From DASQUK01 sp046723645 (GTDB lineage: Bacteria > Actinomycetota > Acidimicrobiia > Acidimicrobiales > VFJN01), in the NCBI GenBank assembly GCA_046723645.1, contig JBKOUY010000067.1:1-33341 (forward strand): DNA of 33,341 bases, in the 5' to 3' direction. Shown piece by piece: positions 15,620 to 23,907 of this stretch (the stretch's first letter is position 1; the number at the start of each line of letters is the position of its first letter). The position numbers and the translations under genes were made by a program. The notes below the pieces were generated by a model. The model was not told where the DNA came from, made no database searches, and saw only the letters and a list, made by a program, of their open reading frames with translations.

Positions 15620-17659
15620 GTGAACCGCCTGGCCGACGAGACGAGCCCATACCTGCGCCAGCACGCCGACAACCCGGTGGACTGGTATCCCTGGGGCGAC
15701 GAGGCCTTCGCCGCCGCCCGGCGTGACGACAAGCCCGTGCTGCTGTCGGTGGGCTACTCGGCCTGTCACTGGTGCCACGTGATGGCGCACGAGTCGTTCG
15801 AGGACCCCGAGGTCGCGGCGCTGATGAACGAGCTGTTCGTCAACGTCAAGGTCGACCGCGAGGAGCGCCCCGACGTCGACGAGATCTACATGGAGGCGGT
15901 CCAGGCCCTGACCGGTCAGGGCGGCTGGCCGATGACCGTGTTCCTCACCCCCGACGGCCGGCCCTTCTTCGGCGGCACCTACTTCCCGAAGACCCGGCGG
16001 GGCGGCATGATCGCCTTTCCCGAGCTGTGCAGCCGGATCGATGAGCTGTGGCGCACCCGCCGGGAGGACATCGACGCCCAGGCGGGCCAGCTCACCGGCG
16101 CCCTGGGCCGTTCGGCGCTCGTGGAGCCGGGCGACGGATCACCCGGCGGCGACGCCGTCGAGGCGGCGGTCAAGACGCTCCGGCAGCAACACGACGACGC
16201 CCGGGGCGGCTTCGGCGGGGCCCCCAAGTTCCCCCAGGCGATGAGCCTGGACCTGCTGGTGCGCGCCGTCGCCCGCCAGCCCGCGCCCGATCCCGACATT
16301 CGGGGGATCGTGGAGACATCACTCGACGCCATGGCCTCGGGGGGGATCTACGACCACCTGGGCGGCGGCTTCGCCCGCTACTCGGTCGACGCGGTGTGGC
16401 TGGTGCCGCACTTCGAGAAGATGCTCTACGACCAGGCGCTGCTGGCCCGGGTGTACCTGCACGCCTGGCAGCTCACGGGCCACGAGCGGTACCGGCAGGT
16501 GCTCGACGAGACGGTCGGGTACGTGCTGCGCGACCTGCGGCATCCCGGCGGCGGCTTCTTCTCCGCCGAGGACGCGGACAGCGAGGGTGAGGAGGGCCGC
16601 TTCTACGTCTGGACGGTGGACGAGGTGGTGGCGGCGCTCGACGGCGACCGGGAACTGGCCGACGAGGCCATGGCCTTCTACGGCGTGACGCCGGCCGGCA
16701 ACTTCGAGGGCCGCAGCATCCTCAACCGCATCCACGCCCGGGGCCGGGGAGGCGCCGATCTCGCCCGCCCGCCCCGCATCGAGGACGCGAGGGCGCGCCT
16801 GTTCGCGGCGCGGGAGCGGCGCGTCCGGCCCGGGCTCGACGACAAGGTGCTGGCGGAGTGGAACGGGCTCATGCTGGCGGCGCTGGCGGAGGCCGCCGCC
16901 GCCACCGGCCGGCGCGACTGGCTCGACGCCGCCGTCGGCACGGGCGAATTCCTGCTCCGCTCGCTGCGCCGGGAGGACGGCCGCTGGCTGCGGTCGTGGC
17001 AGGCCGAGGGCCATGCTTCCCGCTCCCACGGCCGCTCGGGCCGGGCACGCGTACTGGGCTACGCGGTGGATCATGCCGCGCTCACCGACGCGTTCGTGCG
17101 GCTGGCGGAGGCCACCGGCCAGGCCCGCTGGATCGACGCGGCCCGCAGCACCGCCGACGCCCTGCTCGAGCGGTTCTGGGACGAGGACCGGGGCGGCCTG
17201 TTCACCACCGGGAACGATGCCGAGCGGCTGGTGGCCCGCAACAAGGACCTCATGGACAACGCCACCCCGAGCGCCAACAGCCTGGCGGCGGTCGCGCTGC
17301 TGCGCCTGGCGGCGCTCACGGGCGAGGGGCGCTACCGGGAGCACGCCGAGCAGATCCTGCGGCTGACGGGGTCGCTGGCCGCCCAGCACCCGACCGCCTT
17401 CGGCCACCTGCTGGCCGCCGTCGACCTTGCCGTCCACGGGATCGACGAGGTCGTGGTGGCCGGCGAGCGTCCCGACCTGGTCGAGGTCGTGCACGGCCGG
17501 TTCCTGCCCGGGGCGGTGCTGGCGTGGGGCGAGCGCTACAAGTCGCCGCTGTGGGAGGCCCGCGACGACGGGCGGGCGTACGTGTGCCGCAACTACGCGT
17601 GCCGGCTCCCGGCCGAGGACCCGGCCGCCCTGGCGGCGCAGCTCCAGACCGCGCTTTGA
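15620..17659 (+). CDS. Thioredoxin-domain protein of the DUF255 (YyaL/SPATA20-like) family
   Basis: This is a 679-residue cytosolic protein. The N-terminus NRLADETSPYLRQHADNPVDWYPW is the strongest hallmark of DUF255. It is followed by a thioredoxin-like domain with the CHWC redox motif at about residues 49-52 and VKVDREERPDVD. The remaining 450 residues are an alpha/alpha-toroid like N-acylglucosamine 2-epimerases and six-hairpin glycosidases, with repeated helical motifs such as GGIYDHLGGGFARYSVD and HFEKMLYDQALL. The family is widespread from bacteria to humans and its biochemical role is not settled. Start GTG 15620 is supported by the family start and a -10 element. It converges on the MDR gene with a 12-bp gap. 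Confidence 0.92.
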   Translation: MNRLADETSPYLRQHADNPVDWYPWGDEAFAAARRDDKPVLLSVGYSACHWCHVMAHESFEDPEVAALMNELFVNVKVDREERPDVDEIYMEAVQALTGQGGWPMTVFLTPDGRPFFGGTYFPKTRRGGMIAFPELCSRIDELWRTRREDIDAQAGQLTGALGRSALVEPGDGSPGGDAVEAAVKTLRQQHDDARGGFGGAPKFPQAMSLDLLVRAVARQPAPDPDIRGIVETSLDAMASGGIYDHLGGGFARYSVDAVWLVPHFEKMLYDQALLARVYLHAWQLTGHERYRQVLDETVGYVLRDLRHPGGGFFSAEDADSEGEEGRFYVWTVDEVVAALDGDRELADEAMAFYGVTPAGNFEGRSILNRIHARGRGGADLARPPRIEDARARLFAARERRVRPGLDDKVLAEWNGLMLAALAEAAAATGRRDWLDAAVGTGEFLLRSLRREDGRWLRSWQAEGHASRSHGRSGRARVLGYAVDHAALTDAFVRLAEATGQARWIDAARSTADALLERFWDEDRGGLFTTGNDAERLVARNKDLMDNATPSANSLAAVALLRLAALTGEGRYREHAEQILRLTGSLAAQHPTAFGHLLAAVDLAVHGIDEVVVAGERPDLVEVVHGRFLPGAVLAWGERYKSPLWEARDDGRAYVCRNYACRLPAEDPAALAAQLQTAL

Positions 17660-17671
17660 AGATGGTCCGGG

Positions 17672-18724
17672 CTATGAGCCCGTGTTTTCTCCAAAGACGC
17701 GGATGACCGTCTTGCCGATGTTTTCGCCCGTGAACAGGGCGTTGAGGGCATCGACCGCCGACTCCAGTCCCTCGTAGACCTGGGTGCGGTATTTCAGCTT
17801 GCCCTCGGCGGCCCAACCCCCGAGGACCGCCGCCACCTCACCGAAACGGTCCCAATGGTCGAGTGACAGGAAGCCCTGCATGCGGGCGCGCCGGTTGATG
17901 AGCTGGAAGTAGTTCGACGGGCCCGGCGGGCGCTCACGCTCGTTGTAGATGGCGATCGCCCCGCACAGGACCACCCGGGCGCGCGTCGCCAGCCGGTCCA
18001 GCACGGTGTCGAGGATCGGGCCGCCCACGTTGTCGAAGTAGACGTCGATGCGGTCGGGGCAGAGCTCGCGGAGCCGGGCGCGGACGTCGTCGGTGCGGTG
18101 GTTGATGGCCCCGTCGAGTCCGAGGTCGTCGAGCAGCCAGCGGGCCTTGTCGTCGCGCCCGCAGATGCCGATCACGCGGCAGCCCTTGATCTTGGCGATC
18201 TGCGCCGCGAGCGAGCCGGTGGCGCCGGCGGCCGCCGACACGACCACGGTCTCGCCCTCGCGGACCTCCCCGATGTCGATCATCCCCACGTACGCGGTCA
18301 GCCCGGTGGCGCCGTAGAGGGCGAGGAGCGCCTCCGCATCGACGTCCTCGCCCAGGGGCGTCGCCAGGGGGTCGTCGCGCACGATGCCGTAGCGCTGCCA
18401 TCCCGGCAGGGCGTACACGGCGTGGCCGAGGCGGAAGCGCTCGGCCCGGGTGGCCACCACCCGACCGATGCCGCTGGCCCGGACGGCCTCGCCGATCTCG
18501 ACCGCCGGCAGATATCCCTCGGCCTTGGACAGCCAGGTGCGGACGGTGGCGTCGATGCCGATCCAGTCGAGCTCGAGCAACGCCTCGCCGTCGGCCGGGA
18601 CCGGCAGGGCGACGCCCTCCTGCAACTCGACGTCGTCGGCGGCAAGCAGGCCCTCGGGCCGCCGGCGCAGGACCACCCGCCGATTGGTGGTGGCGTCGAG
18701 GTCGATCGCGGTCTGCAGCTCCAT
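17672..18724 (-). CDS. Zinc-independent NADP-dependent oxidoreductase (MDR family, CurA/PTGR-like)
   Basis: This is a medium-chain reductase of 350 residues that likely reduces the double bond of alpha,beta-unsaturated ketones or aldehydes. The N-terminal GroES-like domain lacks the zinc-ligand cysteines of alcohol dehydrogenases. The cofactor domain has GATGLTAYVGMIDIG and VSAAAGATGSLAAQIAKIKG, typical of the LTB4DH/CurA branch, then YFDNVGGPILDTVL and FLSLDHWDRF. ATG 18724 is the start; TAGCGT lies seven bases upstream. It is last in a same-strand row after a nitroreductase (23-bp gap) and an unknown gene, and may be transcribed both with them and from its own promoter. The physiological substrate is unknown. 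Confidence 0.9.
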   Translation of the reverse strand: MELQTAIDLDATTNRRVVLRRRPEGLLAADDVELQEGVALPVPADGEALLELDWIGIDATVRTWLSKAEGYLPAVEIGEAVRASGIGRVVATRAERFRLGHAVYALPGWQRYGIVRDDPLATPLGEDVDAEALLALYGATGLTAYVGMIDIGEVREGETVVVSAAAGATGSLAAQIAKIKGCRVIGICGRDDKARWLLDDLGLDGAINHRTDDVRARLRELCPDRIDVYFDNVGGPILDTVLDRLATRARVVLCGAIAIYNERERPPGPSNYFQLINRRARMQGFLSLDHWDRFGEVAAVLGGWAAEGKLKYRTQVYEGLESAVDALNALFTGENIGKTVIRVFGENTGS

Positions 18725-18731
18725 CGTGCGG

Positions 18732-18737
18732 ACGCTA
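18732..18737 (-). promoter_or_regulatory. -10 element of a probable leaderless promoter for the MDR oxidoreductase gene
   Basis: On the minus strand TAGCGT is followed by seven bases and the ATG at 18724. It lies in the 23-bp gap after the nitroreductase gene, suggesting an internal promoter. Confidence 0.4.
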
Positions 18738-18747
18738 ACCCGGGCGC

Positions 18748-19344
18748 CTACCAGCCGCCGCGGTGCACGACGTCGCCCAGCGGCGGCCGGCGCCGATGGG
18801 CGGACTGCCCGGGCTCGTCGGGCGCCGGCCAGCCGATCGCGACCACCCCCGGAGCCCGCCAGCCGGGCGGCACGCCGAGGCGGTCGAGCACCGCCCGCTC
18901 ATGGTCGAACAGGCCGTAGAACAGGGCACCGAGCCCGGCGTCGATCGCGGCGAGCAGCAGCGTCTGCACCGCCATGCCCCCGTCGACCCACCAGTAGGGC
19001 ACCGGCCACGCCGACGCACTGTCACCCAGGCCCGTGGCCCGCTTATCGGGCTCGCGATAGCGCTCGACGTAGGCGTCCGGCGACACCAGCGGCACCACCA
19101 GCACCGGGGCGCTCAGCAGACCCGGCCATCGGAACGCGGCGCGCCGGTCGGCCGGCAGGGTGATGTCCCATAGGGCCGCGGTCTGCGCCCCCTCCAGGAC
19201 CACGAACGCCCACGGCTGGGTGTTGCCCGCCGAGGGGGACCGCCGGGCCAGGTCGAGCAGCCGGTCGACCAGCTCCGGCGGCACCGGGCGCCCGTCGAAC
19301 GCCCGCACCATGCGACGCCGCCGGACGGCGTCGCCGAACTCCAT
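18748..19344 (-). CDS. Nitroreductase-family FMN-dependent oxidoreductase
   Basis: This protein of 198 residues belongs to the FMN-binding nitroreductase fold. The N-terminus has the FMN-phosphate segment RRRRMVRAFDGRPVPPELVD, followed by RRSPSAGNTQPWAFVV, which is the family's flavin-contacting loop. The second half has GGMAVQTLLLAAIDAGLGALFYGLFDHERAV and ends in VVAIGWPAPDE, matching the GxPxxxxP-type tail. A WPVPYWWVDGG segment replaces the usual dimer-interface loop. It probably acts as a homodimer in the cytosol. The natural substrate is not predictable. It follows the unknown gene by 11 bp and precedes the MDR enzyme, so the three may form one redox operon. Confidence 0.88.
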   Translation of the reverse strand: MEFGDAVRRRRMVRAFDGRPVPPELVDRLLDLARRSPSAGNTQPWAFVVLEGAQTAALWDITLPADRRAAFRWPGLLSAPVLVVPLVSPDAYVERYREPDKRATGLGDSASAWPVPYWWVDGGMAVQTLLLAAIDAGLGALFYGLFDHERAVLDRLGVPPGWRAPGVVAIGWPAPDEPGQSAHRRRPPLGDVVHRGGW

Positions 19345-19355
19345 GCGCCCGCCCG

Positions 19356-20027
19356 TCAGGCGAGCTTGCGGAGGTCTTCCTCCATGGCCCAGCCGAAGCC
19401 GATCAGGCTGTCACCCTTGCCGGCGTGCAGCCCCTCGAAGCGCTCGGCCACCTCTTGATCACTCTGCTCGGGGTGCAGCGTCTCGTGGTCGAACACCGGG
19501 GCCGGTCCGCTGCCATCGCCCCGGGCGACGAACGCCCGCTGGTCGTAGGCGCTCATCTCTATCGCGTAGCGCTTGGCCAGACGACCGCCCCAGGCACGCT
19601 CCTCGCCGGTGGCCTTGTGGCCGGACCGGGGCACGATGTCGTTGAGGTTGCGGAAGGCGTCGAAGCCGCCGACGTCGCCGAACCGTGCCGCGACCAGCAC
19701 GTCCTCGTCGGGGAACGCCAGCACCGCCCGGCGGAGGAGGTCCTGCACGAGCGCACGCAGCACCGTGTCGCGCTTGGACGTGCGGCGCACCGACGCCATG
19801 CCCACCAGCACGCATGGCGTGCCGCCGATGCGCTCCAGCGTGGAGAACGCGAAGCCCTTGAGCTTGGCCTCGTCGCGGACCTGTGTGATCAGCACCCACG
19901 CCTCGGCCTGCTTCGACAGGGCGCCGATCTCGTGGCTGTACTGGGCTTCCGCGCAGAGATCGGCCATCTCGACCAGCTCAGCATCGCTGAGGGCCGTGCA
20001 GTCCTTGGTGTCTACAGCGATCGACAT
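19356..20027 (-). CDS. Conserved-looking protein of unknown function
   Basis: I do not recognise this 223-residue protein. It is soluble, with no signal peptide or membrane helix. The first half (TALSDAELVEMADLCAEA, then AWVLITQVRDEAKLKGFAFS and RIGGTPCVLVGMASV) has an alternation of helix and strand reminiscent of a GNAT-like fold, but no clear acetyl-CoA loop is seen. The second half contains FGDVGGFDAFRNLNDIVPRSGHKATGEERAWGGRLAKRY, dense in conserved-looking Gly, Arg and Asn residues. The C-terminus is acidic. Codon use is like its neighbours. It heads a same-strand row with the nitroreductase and MDR enzyme, 125 bp after the dnaE stop. An acetyltransferase-like role is only a weak guess. 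Confidence 0.8.
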   Translation of the reverse strand: MSIAVDTKDCTALSDAELVEMADLCAEAQYSHEIGALSKQAEAWVLITQVRDEAKLKGFAFSTLERIGGTPCVLVGMASVRRTSKRDTVLRALVQDLLRRAVLAFPDEDVLVAARFGDVGGFDAFRNLNDIVPRSGHKATGEERAWGGRLAKRYAIEMSAYDQRAFVARGDGSGPAPVFDHETLHPEQSDQEVAERFEGLHAGKGDSLIGFGWAMEEDLRKLA

Positions 20028-20152
20028 CTCCGGCGTAGCCCCCGTTCTCCGTGCGACAACAAGCCACTAGTCCAGTCAAAGGACGAGAGTCGTGCAACTC
20101 CGATGACCGAACACGCGCGCGGTGGGCACCTCGGACTTCGTCACGCGCCGCT

Positions 20153-23100
20153 CTAGCCCAGGATGGCGGTGGGGCCCAGGGCCTCCCTGAGCTGGCCGAC
20201 GAGCCCGTTGCTGGCGTCGACGTTCCAGCGTTCGGGGAGGCGAACGACCCGCCGCTCGCCGAGCTGGAGCAAGACCGGCGACTCGCCGGGATGGTCGGCG
20301 AGGAGCCGCCTGAGGTGCGCCACCTTGGCCTCCGACAGCAGCTGTGGCGGGACCCGCAGACGCAGCGGCTCGACCTGGCCGGCGCCCACCTCGACCACGT
20401 CGATCGACTGGGCGATGAGCTTGGGGGCGTCGTCTCGGGTGTCGACCCGGCCCCGGACGATGACGACGGCGTCGTCGGCCAGCTTGTGGCCGTGCTCGGT
20501 CATGGTGCGGGGGAACACCATCACCTCGGCCGAGGCCCGCAGGTCCTCGAGGACGAAGACCGCCATGAGGTCGCCCCGGCGGGTCCATTTGCGCTGCAGC
20601 GCCGTCACCACGCCGCCCACGGCCTTGAGGTCGCCGTCGTCGAGTTCGGCCAGCTCGTCGAGCGAGCAGTCCGCCCGGCGGGAGAACGCACCCTCGGCGC
20701 CCAGCAGGGGGTGATCGCTCACGTAGAGGCCGAGCATCTCCTTCTCGAACGCCAACCGGTCCCGCTTGTCGAACTCGAGGTCGGGGATGGCCGTCCGCTC
20801 GAAATCACCGAAGCCAGCGGCGGCGTCGTCGGCGTCGCCGAACAGCGTCATGATCCCCATGTCGCGCTCGCGCCGCCGGGCGAGGGTGTGGTCGACGATC
20901 TGCTCGAAGACGGTGAGGAGGCCCTTGCGCCTGTGCCCGACGCTGTCGAACGCCCCCGCCTTGATCAGCGACTCGATCGTGCGCTTGTTGAGGACCGAGG
21001 AGTCGACGCGCTGACAGAAGTCATAGAAGTCGGCGTAGGGGCCGTTCGCCTCGCGCTCGGCGACGATATGGCCGACCAGGCCCTCGCCGACATTGCGGAC
21101 GGCCGACAACCCGAAGATGATGGCCCGCTTCTCGCCGGCGGGACCGGCGGGGCCGCCGGGACCGCTCCCCGGCGGAGCATCGCTTCGGTCCACGACCGGC
21201 ACGAAGTCCGACGCCGACCGGTTGATGTCCGGCACCTCGACGGCGATGCCCATGGCCCGGCACTCGGCCAGGTAGACCGCCGCCTTCTCGAGGCTGGCCT
21301 TCACGCTCGTGAGGAGCGCCGCCAGGTACTCCGCGGGGTAATTGGCCTTCAGGTAGGCCGTCTGATAGGCGACGAACCCGTAGCCATAGGCGTGGGCCTT
21401 TGGGAAGGCATAGTCGGCAAAGGGCTCGATGATGTCGAACCACGCCTTGCCCAGCCCGGCGCCATAGCCGGTCTGGTCGCAGGCTTCGATGAACTTTTCC
21501 CGCTCGGCCGCCATGATCTCGCGGCGCTTCTTGCCGGCGGCTTTGCGGAGATTGTCGGCCTCGGCAAGGGAGTATCCGGCGAATCGCTGGGCGATCCGCA
21601 TCACCCCCTCCTGGTAGATGCATAGGCCGTACGTGTCGCCCAGCACTTCGGCGGCGTCGGGGTGCAGATACTCGACAGGCTTGCGGCCGTTCTTGCGGTC
21701 GGCGTAGTCGTTGTGCATGTTGGCGGCCATCGGGCCGGGGCGGTACAGCGCCACCAGCGCCGCCACGTCCTCGAACGTCGTCGGCTGCAGCGACCGCATG
21801 AGCGCACGCATCGGGCCGCCCTCGAGCTGGAACACGCCCACCGAGTCGCCCCTGCAGAGCAGCTGGTAGGTGGACTCGTCGTCGAGGGGCACGCGGTCGA
21901 TGTCCAGATCGACACCGCGCGTGCGGCGGATCACCTCGACCGTGTCGGAGATCACGTCGAGGTTGCGCAGCCCGAGGAAGTCCATCTTGAGCAGGCCGAG
22001 CTCCTCGACGCCGTGCATCTCGTACTGGGTGACGATGGGGGCGTCCTCGAGCGATTGGCCGTTCTCGGGCTTGCGCTGGATCGGCAGGTACTCGGTGAGC
22101 GGCTCCTTGGTGATCACCACCGCCGCGGCGTGGATGCCGTCCTGGCGGCGCAGGCCCTCGAGGCCCCTCGCGACGTCGACGACCTGCTGGACGTCGGCGT
22201 CGTCCTCGTACATCTGGCGCAGCTCGGCCGCCATCTTGTAGCCGTCCTCGAAGCGCGGGTCGGGGTCGAGGCAGGCGTACAGGGGCGTGTCGCGCCCCAT
22301 GATCAGCGGCGGCATCGCCTTGGCCACGCGGTCGCCGACGGCGTACGGCTGCCCCAGCACCCTGGCGGCGTCGCGCACGGCGGCCCGGGCCTTGATGGTG
22401 GAGAAGGTGACGATCTGGGCGACGTGGTCGCGGCCGTAGCGTTCCGCGGCGTAGCGGATCATCTCGTCCCGGAAGCGGGAGTCGAAGTCCATGTCGATGT
22501 CGGGCATCGAGATCCGCGACGGGTTGAGGAAGCGCTCGAACAGCAGGTCGTAGCGGATCGGATCGAGGTCGGTGATGCGCAGGCAGTACGCGACGGCGCA
22601 GCCGGCGGCGCTTCCCCGCCCGGGGCCAACGCGGATGCCGTTGCGGCGGGCGTGGGCGATCAGATCCCAGACGATCAGGAAGTAGGAGCTGAACCCCATG
22701 TCGCCGATCACCTGGAGCTCGTACGCGAGCCGCTCCACCACGTCGTCGGGCAGCGGGTCACCCCAGCGCTGCCTGGCGCCCTCGAACGTCAGGTGGCGCA
22801 GGTAGTCGCGGTCGCTGGCAAAGTCCGCGGGAAGCGGAAAGGTGGGCAGCTGCGGCTTGCCGAAGGCGATCTCGACGTCGGCCCGATCGGCGATCCACAG
22901 CGTGTTGTCGCACGCTTCGGGGACCTCGCCGAACAGCGACCGCATCTCGGCTGCCGACTTCAGGTAGTGCTGGTCGCCGTGGAACTTGAACCGGTTGGGG
23001 TCGCTCATGAGCGAACCGGTCTGCACGCACAGCAGGGCGTCCTGGGCGACCGCGTCGTGCTGGTGGACGTAGTGGCTGTCGTTGGTGGCCAGCAGCGGCG

Positions 23101-23743
23101 CCCCGATGCGCCGGGCGATCTCGATGAGTTGGGGGTTGGTCCTGTGCTGTTCGGCGATGCCGTGGTCCTGCAGCTCGACGAGCAGGTTGTCCTTGCCGAA
23201 GATGTCCTGCAGCCGGGCCGCCTTGGCCGTTGCGCCCTCGACGTCGCCCTGGAGCAGTGACTGGAGCACGTGGCCGCCCAGGCATCCGGTGGTGGCGACG
23301 AGGCCGCCGGCGTGATCGGCCAGCATCTCCCAGTCGAGGCGGGGCTTGTAGTAGTAGCCCTCGAGGAAAGCCCGGCTGGCGAGCTGGATCAGGTTGCGGT
23401 AGCCCTCGTTGGTCTCGGCCAGCAGCGTCAGGTGGTAGTAGAGCTTCTTGCCTCCCTCGGTGTCGCCGCCGGAGTCGTCGACGCGGCCCCGCCGCGCCGG
23501 GCGTTCGAACCGGGACTCGTGGGCCATGTAGGCCTCGGTGCCGAGGATGGGCTTGATCCCCTGCTTCCGGCACTCCTTGTAGAAGTCGAGGATCCCGTAC
23601 ATGTTGCCGTGGTCGGTGATACCGAGGGCCGGTTGGCCATCGGCCACGGCGGCACCCACGACCTCGCCGATGCGGGCCGCCCCGTCGAGCATCGAGTACT
23701 CGGTGTGGACGTGGAGGTGGGTGAAGCTCCCTCGAGGATGCAC
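20153..23743 (-). CDS. dnaE: DNA polymerase III alpha subunit (DnaE1-type replicase)
   Basis: This is the catalytic subunit of the chromosomal replicase, 1,196 residues. The N-terminal PHP domain has HLHVHTEYSMLDG and ITDHGNMYG, with metal-binding His residues that suggest a retained 3'-5' proofreading activity as known in mycobacterial DnaE1. The polymerase core shows GPGRGSAAGC (near residue 378) and PDIDMDFDSR with two catalytic Asp near 415. The C-terminal part has the tandem HhH region and an OB domain. A short Gly/Pro-rich insert (about 850-865) precedes EKRAIIFG. No intein is present. The start is GTG 23743, preceded by GGAGGG at 12 bases. The leader contains DnaA-box-like sites. Confidence 0.97.
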   Translation of the reverse strand: MHPRGSFTHLHVHTEYSMLDGAARIGEVVGAAVADGQPALGITDHGNMYGILDFYKECRKQGIKPILGTEAYMAHESRFERPARRGRVDDSGGDTEGGKKLYYHLTLLAETNEGYRNLIQLASRAFLEGYYYKPRLDWEMLADHAGGLVATTGCLGGHVLQSLLQGDVEGATAKAARLQDIFGKDNLLVELQDHGIAEQHRTNPQLIEIARRIGAPLLATNDSHYVHQHDAVAQDALLCVQTGSLMSDPNRFKFHGDQHYLKSAAEMRSLFGEVPEACDNTLWIADRADVEIAFGKPQLPTFPLPADFASDRDYLRHLTFEGARQRWGDPLPDDVVERLAYELQVIGDMGFSSYFLIVWDLIAHARRNGIRVGPGRGSAAGCAVAYCLRITDLDPIRYDLLFERFLNPSRISMPDIDMDFDSRFRDEMIRYAAERYGRDHVAQIVTFSTIKARAAVRDAARVLGQPYAVGDRVAKAMPPLIMGRDTPLYACLDPDPRFEDGYKMAAELRQMYEDDADVQQVVDVARGLEGLRRQDGIHAAAVVITKEPLTEYLPIQRKPENGQSLEDAPIVTQYEMHGVEELGLLKMDFLGLRNLDVISDTVEVIRRTRGVDLDIDRVPLDDESTYQLLCRGDSVGVFQLEGGPMRALMRSLQPTTFEDVAALVALYRPGPMAANMHNDYADRKNGRKPVEYLHPDAAEVLGDTYGLCIYQEGVMRIAQRFAGYSLAEADNLRKAAGKKRREIMAAEREKFIEACDQTGYGAGLGKAWFDIIEPFADYAFPKAHAYGYGFVAYQTAYLKANYPAEYLAALLTSVKASLEKAAVYLAECRAMGIAVEVPDINRSASDFVPVVDRSDAPPGSGPGGPAGPAGEKRAIIFGLSAVRNVGEGLVGHIVAEREANGPYADFYDFCQRVDSSVLNKRTIESLIKAGAFDSVGHRRKGLLTVFEQIVDHTLARRRERDMGIMTLFGDADDAAAGFGDFERTAIPDLEFDKRDRLAFEKEMLGLYVSDHPLLGAEGAFSRRADCSLDELAELDDGDLKAVGGVVTALQRKWTRRGDLMAVFVLEDLRASAEVMVFPRTMTEHGHKLADDAVVIVRGRVDTRDDAPKLIAQSIDVVEVGAGQVEPLRLRVPPQLLSEAKVAHLRRLLADHPGESPVLLQLGERRVVRLPERWNVDASNGLVGQLREALGPTAILG

Positions 23744-23793
23744 CCCGGCCGACTCCCTCCGTCGCGAACCTGCTCGATCAGTTCACCGCGCGG

Positions 23794-23817
23794 TCGTCCA
23801 CAGGGGCCTGTGGACAA
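23794..23817. promoter_or_regulatory. Inverted pair of DnaA-box-like sites in the dnaE leader
   Basis: TGTGGACAA at 23809-23817 is the exact complement of TTGTCCACA, a form of DnaA box favoured in actinobacteria. TCGTCCACA at 23794-23802 faces it and differs from that 9-mer at one base. Together they form a perfect stem GTCCACAGG/CCTGTGGAC (23796-23804 with 23807-23815) with a two-base gap. They lie 51-74 bases before the dnaE start codon. Confidence 0.55.
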
Positions 23818-23839
23818 ATGACACCCGTGTGATTCGTCG

Positions 23840-23845
23840 AGCGTA
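23840..23845 (-). promoter_or_regulatory. Possible -10 element of the dnaE promoter
   Basis: On the minus strand TACGCT reads from 23845 to 23840, the same hexamer used before rrf2 and ileS. A start about seven bases further on would give a leader of about 90 bases, with the DnaA-box-like sites inside it. No convincing -35 is seen. Confidence 0.3.
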
Positions 23846-23907
23846 GCGCGCCGGGCGGGGGTCCCGGGCACGTCATCCGCCGGGGACGCGCGCCAGGGTT
23901 CGGCGGA

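Noticed and set aside
20074..20079. TTGACT on the minus strand, considered as the -35 of the unknown gene starting at 20027
   Set aside because: No TANNNT element lies 16-18 bases downstream, so a complete promoter cannot be supported.
20900..21250. Possible intein or insertion in dnaE
   Set aside because: The frame is continuous, the total length is normal and no splicing motifs are present. The Gly/Pro-rich stretch is only a short linker.
21662..23260. Plus-strand open frame of 532 codons opposite dnaE
   Set aside because: It is a shadow of dnaE codon bias: rich in Val, His, Asp and Gly with no domain.
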